Assembly (NCBI RefSeq): GCF_949628265.1
Contig: NC_088786.1
Span: forward strand, 42,863,681-42,927,680
Direction of reading: 5' to 3'
DNA length: 64,000 bases
Source: Cloeon dipterum
Lineage: Eukaryota > Arthropoda > Insecta > Ephemeroptera > Baetidae
Part shown: positions 11,001 to 20,714 of the stretch, in pieces
How positions within the stretch are numbered: position 1 is the first letter of the stretch
How the letters are laid out: each line of letters begins with the position of its first letter
Translations under genes and position numbers: made by a program
The notes under the pieces: model-generated
The model's database searches: none
Told to the model about the DNA's origin: nothing
What the model saw: only the letters and a program-made list of their open reading frames with translations

Positions 11001-12881
11001 AGCAATCGGTCAGTAAAGGGCTCCATCAGGACGCTCAGGGTGCGTTATTAAACAATATTGTTGGTCCGCAGCCGGTCGAGGAGAGTGTCAAGGCGGCCAA
11101 GCTCAAAATGTTCGGCAAAATGACGCGCGACATCGCCCCCTGGCAGCCGTGCGCCCTGCTCTGCAAACGGTTCAACGTGCCTGAGCCCAATTCAGGGTAA
11201 CAATCGAGTTTTTAATTAAATGATACTGTCAGTTGGGAAGTCTAGGCTTAATTGATAAAAAAATAATTTCGCCATTTTGAAAAAAAAATCCTTTAAAGGA
11301 CATATGACACCCGCCATTTTGTAAATTCTCGGAAAAGTAATTTAGCTTATTTTAGAGATCAATTGAACCATTATTAAATAAATGGCGAGTTTTGTGTCAA
11401 ATAGTGACCTGTGGACCTTAAAGGAACCATGCATCCGCCATTTTGTTTTCTTGTTTACGCTGTTTACGTATTTTTTAGCCCGTGTTTTATTATATTTAAG
11501 ATCATTTTACTTTCTTCTTGATATAACCTTGAAATAAATCCACCTGAAGAGCCGGCCGCCATTTTGAATTTGATTAAATTGCAGTGTTGTCGCGAGCGGA
11601 AGCAAGAAAAAGGCGGGCTTTTCGGTATTTGACTTTTTGGCCGCGCAGCCAGCAGAGACGCCGAAAGTCCCTGATGAAAAGCAGCCGGAAGCGTCCTCGT
11701 CGCAGGCCAAACCTGAGGAAGCAGCCTCCGCAGCTGACCCTGAGTCTCGGCAGCCTCAACCACAGCTGCAGCAGTTGCCGCCACCTAAGCCTCGAGAGGT
11801 GAATTTTTTTGTCTTTTTGGGGTTTCCAGTTGGCTACAAGGTTTGACCTTTGTAGGTTTTTACCACGGAAAAGATGACGGTCGAGGACAAGATGGACCTT
11901 TTCAAGTCTGTGTTCCTCAGCAGCAGCGAGGACGAGGAGGAGCCGCCTGAAGAGCCTCCACCAAAGAGGAGGAGGTACGAATTTATAATATTGGAATTTT
12001 TGGCGCCAAAATTTAAATAAATGCGCCTTGAAAGGGGATTTTATCAGCTTTAAGTACCCCAAATTCCGCCATCTTTGAATTTCTATCTGAAAATCGTTCG
12101 TGCCGCGAAAATTTGGCCGATCGTTCGCAGGTACAGTGATTTCAACCGGAATCACGGCACAGTTTTAAATATTTACAAAAAAGCTCGAAATATACTCTTT
12201 GAGGGCATTGCAGTTAAATCGACCTTCAGGGTTACCCTGATTGAAGGTTGGGACCTTTGACCTGAATTCAGATACGAAGGTCAATGTTTCCAAAATGCTC
12301 CATTTGAAACATATAAACACTAAATGATATTTTGGGAAAATTCAAATCCTGCATCCACCATTCAGGGTGACCCTGAGTGAAAGTTCGACCCTGAGTAATT
12401 TTAAAGTTCCTGATCATATTGCCTCTTGGTACAGCTAGCTTAGCTTTGGTCAGCTGACTGAAATAAAAAAAGTAGGCAGAGCGAACGATCGGCCAAATTT
12501 CCGCGACACGAACGAATGCGGTTAAATACTAAAAAACCCGATTTGCCACGCAGTTCTCCTGCTCGGGGCGTGTTCAAGAGCCTGGACCTGATGGCGCCGC
12601 GGGCGGAGAAGCCCAAGGTCGCGGCACCGCCTCCTGCCGAGCAGCCGGAGGCGCCGGCGGCGGCTCGGAGCGACCTGTACGGCCCCGCGTTACCCCCTGC
12701 GAGGCCGTCGGCGCCGGCGGAAGCAAGTGCGGCGCCAGGTCGGTCTCGGGAGGAGGTGCTCGGCCGGTGGGTGGAGAAGCAGCGAAAGAAGGAGAAGAAA
12801 AGCAGAGACAGCAGCAGAAGCAGGGAGCGCAAGAGCAAGAAAAAACACAAGAAGCACAAACACCACCACCGCTCCCCCTAA
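8017..12881 (+). CDS. GPATCH1: G-patch domain-containing protein 1
   Basis: Thirteen exons join in phase: 8017-8074, 8167-8387, 8447-8662, 8792-8995, 9059-9196, 9261-9431, 9483-9603, 9655-9762, 10830-11008, 11072-11196, 11585-11798, 11856-11974, 12554-12881. The product is 733 aa. The family's N-terminal domain is clear (DELWAKKPVPVEEQ, GAFTGGFSAGYFNTVGSEEG). The G-patch follows at about residues 143-165 (GVLLLRRMGWRPGQGVGPR). The middle (NTYGMGYVGL, the MFGKMTR region) and an acidic/basic C-terminus ending in an RS/KKHKKHK tail also fit. The family is nuclear and associated with the spliceosome. It is somewhat shorter than the human protein (about 930 aa). Polyadenylation signal at 12922. 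Introns 8 and 12 carry repetitive elements listed separately. Confidence is high for the family; single junctions could shift by a few bases. Confidence 0.9.
9800..10640. repeat. Long dispersed repeat in GPATCH1 intron 8
   Basis: Shares ordered landmarks with 13540-14400. These are CGACCCATA..GAGCCGAGTT, a GGGGCCCTATG block, a TTTCGCG..CCATA block before an AT-rich stretch, and a CGACCTTTTTTCAGGGTAC end. Identity looks moderate, so it is an old non-autonomous element or segmental copy. No coding capacity seen. Boundaries are approximate. Confidence 0.55.
12095..12514. mobile_element. Non-autonomous inverted-repeat element in GPATCH1 intron 12
   Basis: About 420 bp bounded by 34-bp terminal inverted repeats beginning CGTTCGTGYCGCG and ending with GGCCGATCGTTCGC, with two mismatches between the ends. 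AAT stands on both sides and may be a 3-bp target duplication. An inverted copy lies at 47571-48021 in a flippase intron. No transposase frame. Confidence 0.7.
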
Positions 12882-13023
12882 TTTTGTGATAAATTCAATT
12901 TAAAAATATGGAGTTGAATTAAATAAAAAATTCATGTTTAAGAGTGTCTTGTGATTTTTTTTGTCATGAAATGGGCCGGACAGAATTAAAAAAACTCATG
13001 TAAAAAGCAGTTTTTGGTCGAGT

Positions 13024-13230
13024 TCAGGGCGAAGGTGGTCGGCAGGCGTGCACCCTGAGTTGGTGTTGCCGCTTGGCCCTGAGGTTGCGGAAGAAGACTC
13101 GGCATCGGCGGCAACTGGCGATTTTGGCGTCGGCCACGTCGTGCACGTTTCGTAGGTGGTGCGCCAGCAGCAGCGGCGCGAAAAGCCGCTTTCCGCACAA
13201 CGGACACCGATGCGGCTCACTCTCCTCCAT
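13024..13230 (-). CDS. Small two-finger C2H2 zinc finger protein
   Basis: A 68-residue frame from the first ATG at 13230 to a stop at 13024. It holds two C2H2-like units: CPLCGKRLFAPLLLAHHLRNVH, close to residues 9-30, and CRRCRVFFRNLRAKRQHQLRVH, close to residues 40-61. Both have the C-x2-C and H-x3/4-H pattern, though the linker is not the TGEKP type. A TTGAG just before the ATG could be a splice acceptor, so it may be the last exon of a longer gene. It is tail-to-tail with GPATCH1, about 140 bp apart. No named family is recognised, and DNA or RNA binding is an inference from the fingers only. Confidence 0.5.
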   Translation of the reverse strand: MEESEPHRCPLCGKRLFAPLLLAHHLRNVHDVADAKIASCRRCRVFFRNLRAKRQHQLRVHACRPPSP

Positions 13231-13539
13231 TCTCAACCGATTAAATTCTACGCAGATTCAGAGCAAATGAAGACTAAAAGGGAAAATAATTAAAATAAAT
13301 ACCTGCAGTAGCGGCTGGGAGATGAAAATTCGTTGCGTCGACCGACTTTCAGGCCTGCCAAAAAAAATGCGCGTTTCGAAGCAACACAGGTATTCAGAAA
13401 ATGGGAATTCTCCGCATGCTCAGGACGTTTACTGAATTACTAGCCAAATATCATAGATATGATTTACGTGACCTTTCTTAAATCGCCCTCCAGCCTACAG
13501 GTAAATTGTAAAAATCAGAAAAAACGGCTTTTTGCGCGG

Positions 13540-14400
13540 ATTTTGGGGACTTTTGAGCCTGAGGGGGAGGATGGGGGGCATTTTTGGAGTCTATTCTACG
13601 CGAAATTTCACCACGAGTCTAAAAAATATTGGATTTCCTCTCTACGACCCATAGGAACCGAGTTGTTGAATTTTAACGGCTCAAAAACGTGTTATGTGAC
13701 TTTACAAAATTGTGGTTTTCAGGGCCTGGGAGGGGCCCTATGCGCTGGAGGCCGATGATTCCGGCTCCAGTCGAAGCCCCTCGGGGAGGCACGTCGCCCC
13801 GTGTTTAGTTTTTGAAAATCGAAGCATTTTGCAAATTACTGCAATTTTTCAAAAGTCCGAATTTTGGTAAAACTAAAATCGTTGAAAATGTTTGCAAAAA
13901 TCATTTCTCTTGAACGCGATTTTTCGAAGATATGATGCCTATCTTATCTACCATGGTTAGGTATCGAATTAAAAAAAATTGGGATTTTAAAGACCTGACT
14001 TTCTTTTAAGTCCAAAAAACTAGGTTTTTTGGGTGTTTTTCGACCCATTTTATCTTCAGTCCGGGACAAAACTTAGACACGCTGAAATACAAATCGATGC
14101 GGAATATATCGGGGAAAATTTTTAGACCAATTCCGAGCTTTCTCGCGGCCATAATAAAATTAATTTTGATTTTTTCGTTTTTTTTTTCGGCATTGCACTC
14201 GCGATAATGGTTTTATTTTTGTTAAAATTCGACGGGTTGACGGATTTGAACTCACGGAGTCTCAAACGAATCGTATTACCAAGCTCTACCACCTGATGAC
14301 CTTTTTCAGGGTACGCTACCCTGAGGTTTGTCCCAGGGCCACTTTTTGCCATTTTTCCGACGCCGCGACCCCTTTTTTCAACTTTTAACAGTCTACCGAA
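13540..14400. repeat. Long dispersed repeat, second copy
   Basis: Same landmarks and order as 9800-10640, same orientation. It fills the spacer between the small zinc finger frame and the lectin genes. Confidence 0.55.
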
Positions 14401-14520
14401 CTTCAAATGCAAGAGCGCTCGTTATAATATATTAATGTTTTATTATTTTTTTATAAGAATCTTGTGGCTAAAATTAAATCTCATTGAAGAATAAATAATT
14501 TTTTAATAATTCTTTTGAGA

Positions 14521-15202
14521 TTAAACGTGATTGCACTCGCAGATGAAAGAATTTTCCGGGTCGAGGCAATAGAAGTCCCACAATCCGGCGGCTGCGGCTG
14601 CGGTGTGGATGTAGGCGCACGATCCTTCGAGATACTGGTCCGGCTGCTGCGCTGAATTGTTCCACAGGGTGCTGTTGAGGGCGACGCGCTCGCCGTCGTG
14701 CCACCTGAAGTCATTTCTGGCGTGGCCCCTGTTCGTCAGCGACACCCACCAGTACATCACTGCAAAAATATTCGCATATTTAAATTGGTGAAATTTAATT
14801 GCTATACTTGCCTGCTTTGACGGTGTTTGCTTTGTTGTGAAGCTCGGCCAGTTCTTCCATCGTTTTCGGCGATGCCAAGTGCATTTCCTTTGCCTCGCAG
14901 AATTGTTTAGAGTCGAACTAATTTTTCTACTCCAAAAATTAGAAAAATGATTTGATTGAAATAATTTAATTTGCTCACTGATCCTGTTGAAAAGTAGTAT
15001 TTCTTCCCGTTGTTCAGCGTTGTTAAATTCAAGCCTATGGTGAAAGTTTTTTTTAAATCTTTCAGAAACCTTTTTGCTACTTACTTTCAGGACAGCCACC
15101 CTTCAGCTTTTCTGCGACCTGAGCGGATCCTATGGTGACATCCTGGATGACATTTGCAGCCGTCGAGAGAATAAAGGTCACAAGAAAAATCCACGAAAAC
15201 AT
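14521..15202 (-). CDS. Secreted C-type lectin, copy 1
   Basis: Four exons join in phase: 15202-15085, 15034-14979, 14917-14812, 14759-14521, giving 172 aa. A signal peptide of about 16 residues (MFSWIFLVTFILSTA) is followed by one carbohydrate-recognition domain. Its marks are FCEAKEMHLASP, WWVSLTN, WHDGERV, QQPDQYLEGSCAY, GLWDFYC and FICEC. The QPD triplet suggests galactose-type calcium-dependent binding, but the usual WND is replaced by LWD, so specificity is uncertain. The third intron begins with GC (GCAAGT), a GC-AG intron. Promoter: TTAAAAGG on the minus strand at 15352-15359, sharing AAAGGCAGAG with the promoter of copy 2. Polyadenylation signal near 14440. Role: extracellular glycan recognition, probably in defence (family knowledge). 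Confidence 0.8.
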
Positions 15203-15647
15203 TTCTCTACAATATACGCTCGAGATTTATAAATTTTTAAACTGAAAGATGTTTAATGAGAAAAATTGATTTTGAATAAACGCGAAATGTACTTGAGAGG
15301 ATAGAGAACTGAATATTCTGCAGAAGCTGATCCAAGAGTAAAAAATCTCTGCCTTTTAACAGAGATAGCCCTGCTAGCTGGTGTCACGAGCAAAATGCTC
15401 TTAATCACGTGTTGAGTAGACCAAAACAAAACCTTTGACATTTGCTCCTGAACTCTCGGTAAAGTTGTAATAAACAAAACTTAAACGACCTCCAAAAGTG
15501 TTGACTATCACATTTATTGCTTCTCGACTATAATTACAGAAAATAATTTTTGTATTTTCGCGCTATAGAAGATGTATTTTAATTGAAATAAAATCCGATT
15601 TTCGAAAAAAAAGCTTTTTTGTTTTATTTAAACAACTCTCATTTGTT

Positions 15648-16396
15648 TTAATTGCTGCACTCGCAGATGAAAGAGTTGGTCGAGTCTGCGCAGTAGTAGT
15701 CCCACAAGCCGATCTGGGAATTGGTGTTGATGTAGGCGCACACGTCGGTCGCTCCGGTGTACTGGTCCGGCTCCTGCTCGAACTTGTCCCACAGGGTGCT
15801 GTTCAGGGCGACGCGCTCGCCGTCGTGCCACCTGAAGTCGTCTTTGGCGTGGCCCTCGTTCGACAGCGACACCCACCAGTCCTTCGCTAGCAAATTATTA
15901 AATTATTTAACAGAAGGAAAAAATTGAATTTGGCAAATCACCTGTTCCGATGCTCTTTGCTTTGTTGTGCAGCAGTTCGAGATCTTCTCTGGTTTTCGGC
16001 GACGCCAGGTGCATTTTGTTGCCCTCGCAGAACTCCAACGAATTTTGCCTATTGTTCTGTATACATATTTCCCGAGTAATTAGAGAAAATTTCGCCTTTG
16101 GTAATGCCCTCGACTCACCGTCTTGTTTGAAAAGTAGTATTTCTTTCCGTTCGCCAGCGTCGTCAAAGTCAAGTCTGGAAATTAATAGGCGAGGAGCTAA
16201 ATTATTTGTTCTAATCCGAAAGGCGACAAATCGCTATCCTGTTAAAAATATAACTTTTGTTAATTTCCGTACTCTCAGGACAGCCGCCCTTTGGCTTTTC
16301 AGCGGTCGCCGGGTGTGCGACATCCTGGATGACGTTGGCAGCCGAAAAGAGCAAAACGAGGCAGAAGCAAAACCACAGAAGTGCTCGACGAACCAT
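15648..16396 (-). CDS. Secreted C-type lectin, copy 2
   Basis: Four exons at the same positions and phases as copy 1: 16396-16273, 16174-16119, 16056-15942, 15886-15648, giving 177 aa. Signal peptide (ALLWFCFCLVLLFSAA) then one C-type lectin domain with NGKKYYFSN, MHLASPKT, DWWVSLSNEG, DDFRWHDGERV, EPDQYTG, GLWDYYC and FICECSN. The sugar-site triplet is EPD here, against QPD in copy 1, so the two may prefer different sugars. All introns are GT-AG. Polyadenylation signal near 15625. The shared exon plan, the near-identical phrases and the 450-bp spacing show a tandem duplication. A decayed third relative lies at 30112-30420. Confidence 0.82.
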
Positions 16397-16507
16397 TTTG
16401 TTGCTCTAAAGACGAAAATTATTTGAAACACAATTTTCAGCGGAATCAAAATAACTGACCTGTTTGGAGAAGTCGAGCCAAGTGATGAAAAGAAAAAAAA
16501 GCTCTGC

Positions 16508-16515
16508 CTTTTATA
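16508..16515 (-). promoter_or_regulatory. TATA box of C-type lectin copy 2
   Basis: TATAAAAG on the minus strand, followed by GCAGAG, about 110 bp before the ATG at 16396. A matching AAAGGCAGAG follows the weaker TTAAAAGG of copy 1. Confidence 0.6.
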
Positions 16516-16529
16516 CAAAAATCGCTGTA

Positions 16530-17270
16530 ACAAACAAATTACGTAATTAAACGCCGTGCTCTCGAAAATATATCCGATCCGGCCTTTGACTTATTGTACT
16601 CTTTAACTGCAGATTTTTTATCGCACTAGAGAGTTGAATTATCCGTTAATCGCAGAACTTTGAGGTAATTAATCATTCTGAGCATATGTTCTTGATGTGA
16701 ATAATTAATTCTAATCCAGAATATTCCAGAAATTATCGATACATTGGCAAAATTTTGAAAATTCCGCATCAGCTGACCTGAACGCCCTGACCAACCTGCC
16801 ACCTGAGAGAAAAGTGCTGGGCCAACGTTGCGAACTAAAGCAGCGGTGTTGTATTTTTTTTTGCAATCAGGGAAAAAGAAGAAAGAAATTAAAAAAAAAA
16901 TAGGAAAAGCTGGAGCTTTTCTCGCTCCTCAAACACATTGCCTCTGATTATTACTGTTGAATTAATTCATACCAAAATATATTGGATACAAGCTTTTGTT
17001 TTATTCGAAAATAATTCTTCTTTACTTTGACGTTTGGATCTTTAACTTCCTAATAATTGTGGAAATGATTTGTGATTTTTTTTTTGTTAAGAAAGGAAAA
17101 CCACTCATGCATAATTGAGGTTTTTATTTCTTTCCTTAAATTATCATAAATTTATCGCAGCTAAAAGTAAATAATTGCCTGCAAAGTCCACTCGTATGAA
17201 TTTATATTTACTTGATTTATTAAATCAAAAAGGGTCGTATTTGACAATCCTTTTATTCAAACATAAAATT
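16530..17270. other. Spacer, nothing recognised
   Basis: AT-rich sequence between the lectin pair and the zinc finger exons, with A and T homopolymer runs and no exon-like frames. Confidence 0.5.
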
Positions 17271-17752
17271 TCAAATGTTGACAGTAGGAAATGCTCGACG
17301 CGCCGCATTTCCCTGAGGGCGCTGGCCACCTCTCTGGCGAAGACGCCGCGCGGAGGTGCGACTGGATGACGACGGCTGAGGAAGAGGATGCCGTGCTGCA
17401 TGGTGAGAAGACTTACACCACCGCACCCTCACGAACTCTGCCAACCCCGAATTAGACAAATTAGACAATAAAATGCTTTTTCACTCACCTTTGACGGCCT
17501 TGTAGCGCTTCCACGTGTACCGATTCAAAGAACCCTGAATTACATACAAAGAACAGTATTAAAATTTTCTAGCAGTGATTTTACAGTCAAGTGCAGATAG
17601 AAAAGAAAAATCAGTACCGACCTTTGTTGTGTAGGTATGTTTGCAGGCGTTGCACTGGACTGGACCCTCATCCCAGTAGCCGGCACCACAAAGGGACGTT
17701 TCAGGTTTCAACCTCGACGTCATGAAAGCAGTCCCGCGAGCCTGGTTCCAAA
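17271..17752 (-). CDS. Terminal exons of a C2H2 (lola-type) zinc finger gene
   Basis: Three exons join in phase: about 17752-17622, 17534-17489, 17395-17271. The first two bring together VQCNACKHTYTTK and GSLNRYTWKRYK. This resembles the first zinc finger of longitudinals-lacking type proteins (C-x2-C, a KGSL/KGNL turn, then R-Y/H), although the first zinc His is Tyr here. The last exon encodes a basic SSRTSARR-rich tail ending at 17271. An internal ATG at 17723 would give a 90-aa protein. The frame is open further upstream to a possible acceptor at 17753 (or CCAG before 17741). An upstream exon could be the module at 19565: ATGGCCACATTAAGG there joins the 17741 acceptor in phase. If so, the first minisatellite array lies in this gene's first intron. 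The family is tentative. Confidence 0.45.
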
Positions 17753-17810
17753 CTGGGCATCATCTCGCTCAAATTCGACGTCTCACATGAGGGTCCTGTG
17801 ATGCAATGCA

Positions 17811-17998
17811 CTGCAAGTCAGGGGTGAGAAAATGTCACTGCGCTGCAGCGAGCAAATCTCACCCCACCGCATGTCACTCCTGTGTGATGCGAAACACTCC
17901 CCTTTCACACCCCATGAATAGTGACATGCGGTGAGGTGACATTTTCTCAATGCAGCGCACTGACATTTTCTCACCCCTGACTTGCAGTGTGGGAATTA
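17811..17998. repeat. Long palindrome heading repeat array 1
   Basis: Left arm CACTGCAAGTCAGGGGTGAG continues through GAAAATGTCA and GCGCTGCA. It returns at the right end as the inverted CTGACTTGCAGTG arm, and an inner inverted pair (GCATGTCAC / GTGACATGC) sits inside. The whole can fold into one large hairpin, like a fold-back element. A second copy precedes array 2. Confidence 0.75.
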
Positions 17999-18005
17999 GA
18001 GGAAA

Positions 18006-19532
18006 CAGCAGGGTCATCCCCACAAGCGTCAGAAACGCCGGCGGGCACGTCCCTGCTGGAAATTAAGTTGAAAAGGGAAAATTAAGGAAAAAACAAACAG
18101 CAGGGTCATCCCCGCAAGCGTCAGAAACGCCGGCGGGCACGTCCCTGCTGGAAATTAAGTTGAAAAGGGAAAATTAAGGAAAAAAACAAACAGCAGGGTC
18201 ATCCCCGCAAGCGTCAGAAACGCCGGCGGGCACGTCCCTGCTGAAAATTAAGTTGAAAAGGGAAAATTAAGGAAAAAAGAAACAGCAGGGTCATCCCCGC
18301 AAGCGTCAGAAACGCCGGCGGGCACGTCCCTGCTGAAAATTAAGTTGAAAAGGGAAAATTAAGGAAAAAAACAAACAGCAGGGTCATCCCCGCAAGCGTC
18401 AGAAACGCCGGCGGGCACGTCCCTGCTGAAAATTAAGTTGAAAAGGGAAAATTAAGGAAAAAACAAACAGCAGGGTCATCCCCGCAAGCGTCAGAAACGC
18501 CGGCGGGCACGTCCCTGCTGGAAATTAAGTTGAAAAGGGAAAATTAAGGAAAAAACAAACAGCAGGGTCATCCCCGCAAGCGTCAGAAACGCCGGCGGGC
18601 ACGTCCCTGCTGGAAATTAAGTTGAAAAGGGAAAATTAAGGAAAAAACAAACAGCAGGGTCATCCCCGCAAGCGTCAGAAACGCCGGCGGGCACGTCCCT
18701 GCTGGAAATTAAGTTGAAAAGGGAAAATTAAGGAAAAAACAAACAGCAGGGTCATCCCCGCAAGCGTCAGAAACGCCGGCGGGCACGTCCCTGCTGGAAA
18801 TTAAGTTGAAAAGGGAAAATTAAGGAAAAAACAAACAGCAGGGTCATCCCCGCAAGCGTCAGAAACGCCGGCGGGCACGTCCCTGCTGGAAATTAAGTTG
18901 AAAAGGGAAAATTAAGGAAAAAACAAACAGCAGGGTCATCCCCGCAAGCGTCAGAAACGCCGGCGGGCACGTCCCTGCTGGAAATTAAGTTGAAAAGGGA
19001 AAATTAAGGAAAAAAACAAACAGCAGGGTCATCCCCGCAAGCGTCAGAAACGCCGGCGGGCACGTCCCTGCTGAAAATTAAGTTGAAAAGGGAAAATTAA
19101 GGAAAAAACAAACAGCAGGGTCATCCCCGCAAGCGTCAGAAACGCCGGCGGGCACGTCCCTGCTGGAAATTAAGTTGAAAAGGGAAAATTAAGGAAAAAA
19201 CAAACAGCAGGGTCATCCCCGCAAGCGTCAGAAACGCCGGCGGGCACGTCCCTGCTGGAAATTAAGTTGAAAAGGGAAAATTAAGGAAAAAACAAACAGC
19301 AGGGTCATCCCCGCAAGCGTCAGAAACGCCGGCGGGCACGTCCCTGCTGAAAATTAAGAAGAAAAGGGAAAATTAAGGAGAAAAAGAAACAGCAGGGTCA
19401 TCCCCGCAAGCGTCAGAAACGCCGGCGGGCACGTCCCTGCTGGAAATTAAGTTGAAAAGGGAAAATTAAGGAAAAAACAAACAGCAGGGTCATCCCCGCA
19501 AGCGTCAGAAACGCCGGCGGGCACGCCCTGCT
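18006..19532. repeat. Minisatellite array 1, 92-bp hairpin unit
   Basis: About 17 head-to-tail units of 91-93 bp, nearly identical. Each has a GC-rich core of about 52 bp and an AT-rich spacer (GAAATTAAGTTGAAAAGGG..). The core is a nested inverted repeat: AGCAGGG pairs with CCCTGCT, CCCGC with GCGGG, and GCGT with ACGC around a CAGAA loop. The last unit carries a small deletion (CACGCCCTGCT). There is no coding frame through the array. Confidence 0.95.
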
Positions 19533-19564
19533 GAGAAAGAAATGAAAAAATAAATTGGACTCAC

Positions 19565-19890
19565 CCTTAATGTGGCCATGGTCCTCTATAGTCGCCTGGT
19601 GGTCGCTGGCCCCTCAATCGACACTCACAGCTGCAGACCGGCACCGCGCACGACATCGTCCCGTCACTGCCAGTTACAGACTAATGAGAGTGAGAGTAGG
19701 AGAAGCGAAGCAGCAGCCAGACACGAAGAGAGGGGAAGGAGTGGTGGAAAAGGTAACTTGTTCGCTTCCACTCCTTCCCCTCTTTTGCTGACTCTGGCTG
19801 CTTCTCCTTAAATTCCACGCGTGCGCACTTATACCGTCTGGCTCCGCCTCCTGCATCACATGAACCAAGTTTGGCGTTCAGCCCGCGAAA
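19565..19890 (-). promoter_or_regulatory. First-exon/promoter-like module, copy 1
   Basis: Read on the minus strand it has TATAAG near 19830, GC-rich leader sequence, ATGGCCACATTAAGG, and a strong GTGAGT donor at 19564. Copies lie at about 20318-20470 and 22570-22945. Only this copy keeps the ATG; the others have ACG and an in-frame TAG before the donor. It may be the first exon of the zinc finger gene at 17.3 kb, or simply the end module of a repeated element. Confidence 0.4.
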
Positions 19891-20317
19891 TAAGCTTATT
19901 GAAATGAAATGATACGCGTGAAATCAACGCTGTGTTTAAAAATATATTCGTACCGTATAAACTGCGCTACTTTCAACAACCAAACGCAAATTTCCCTGCT
20001 GCAAGAAAAGGGCAACAATCGATTCAACACTGAAAATCTGCGTTTGACTTAAGTGATGCAAAATTTTCCGCGAGCAAGACGAATGGCAGGAAATTTGTCC
20101 GTTTAAAATGGCGGACACCAGAACTATAAATAAAAAAAACTCAATGTCAATTCGTTTTTTATTATCAAGAAAATCGTGTTTGTTTGTTAAGACTATGATA
20201 TTATGCGCAATTTATCCACTATCAAGACTAAATAATTAATGCATAGTGGCTCGCGAGAATTTAGCGAAAACGCGATGAAAATCTTAGCCCCCAAAATATA
20301 ATAAAATGTAGTGTACT
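19891..20317. other. Spacer, nothing recognised
   Basis: AT-rich sequence between the two repeat blocks with no exon-like frames. Confidence 0.4.
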
Positions 20318-20470
20318 CACCCTAAATGTGGCCGTGGTCCTCTATAGTCGCCTGGTGGTCGCTGGCTGTAAATCATGAATCGCGGCTGAAGACCGGCACC
20401 GCGCACGACATCCTCCCCTCAGTGCCAGTTACAGACTAATGAGAGTGAGGGTATGAGAAGCGAAGCAGCA
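20318..20470 (-). repeat. First-exon-like module, copy 2 (truncated)
   Basis: Keeps the donor (GGGTGAGT) and the CACCAGGCGACTATAGAGGACC block of copy 1. It lacks the TATA part, and ACG replaces the ATG. It runs straight into the palindrome at 20514 at a junction near GAAGCAGCATCATC. Confidence 0.6.
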
Positions 20471-20513
20471 TCATCTCGCTCAACTTCGACGACTCACATC
20501 AGGGGCCTGTGAT

Positions 20514-20703
20514 GCAATGCACTGAGAGTCAGGGGTGAGAAAATGTCACTGCGCTGCAGCAAGCAAATCTCACCCCACCGCATGTCACTCCTGTGTGATG
20601 CAAAAAACTCCCCTTTGACACCCCATGAATAGTGACATGCGGTGAGGTGACATTTTCTCAATGAAGCGCACTGACATTTTCTCACCCCTGACTTGCAGTG
20701 TGG
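20514..20703. repeat. Long palindrome heading repeat array 2
   Basis: Second copy of 17811-17998, with the same arms and inner inverted pair and a few substitutions. One is GAGAGTCAGG in place of CAAGTCAGG in the left arm. Confidence 0.75.
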
Positions 20704-20714
20704 GAATTAGGAAA

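Noticed and set aside
11574-12155. 193-codon minus-strand frame
   Set aside because: Antisense of GPATCH1 exons and an intron. It reads across splice sites and has no family signal.
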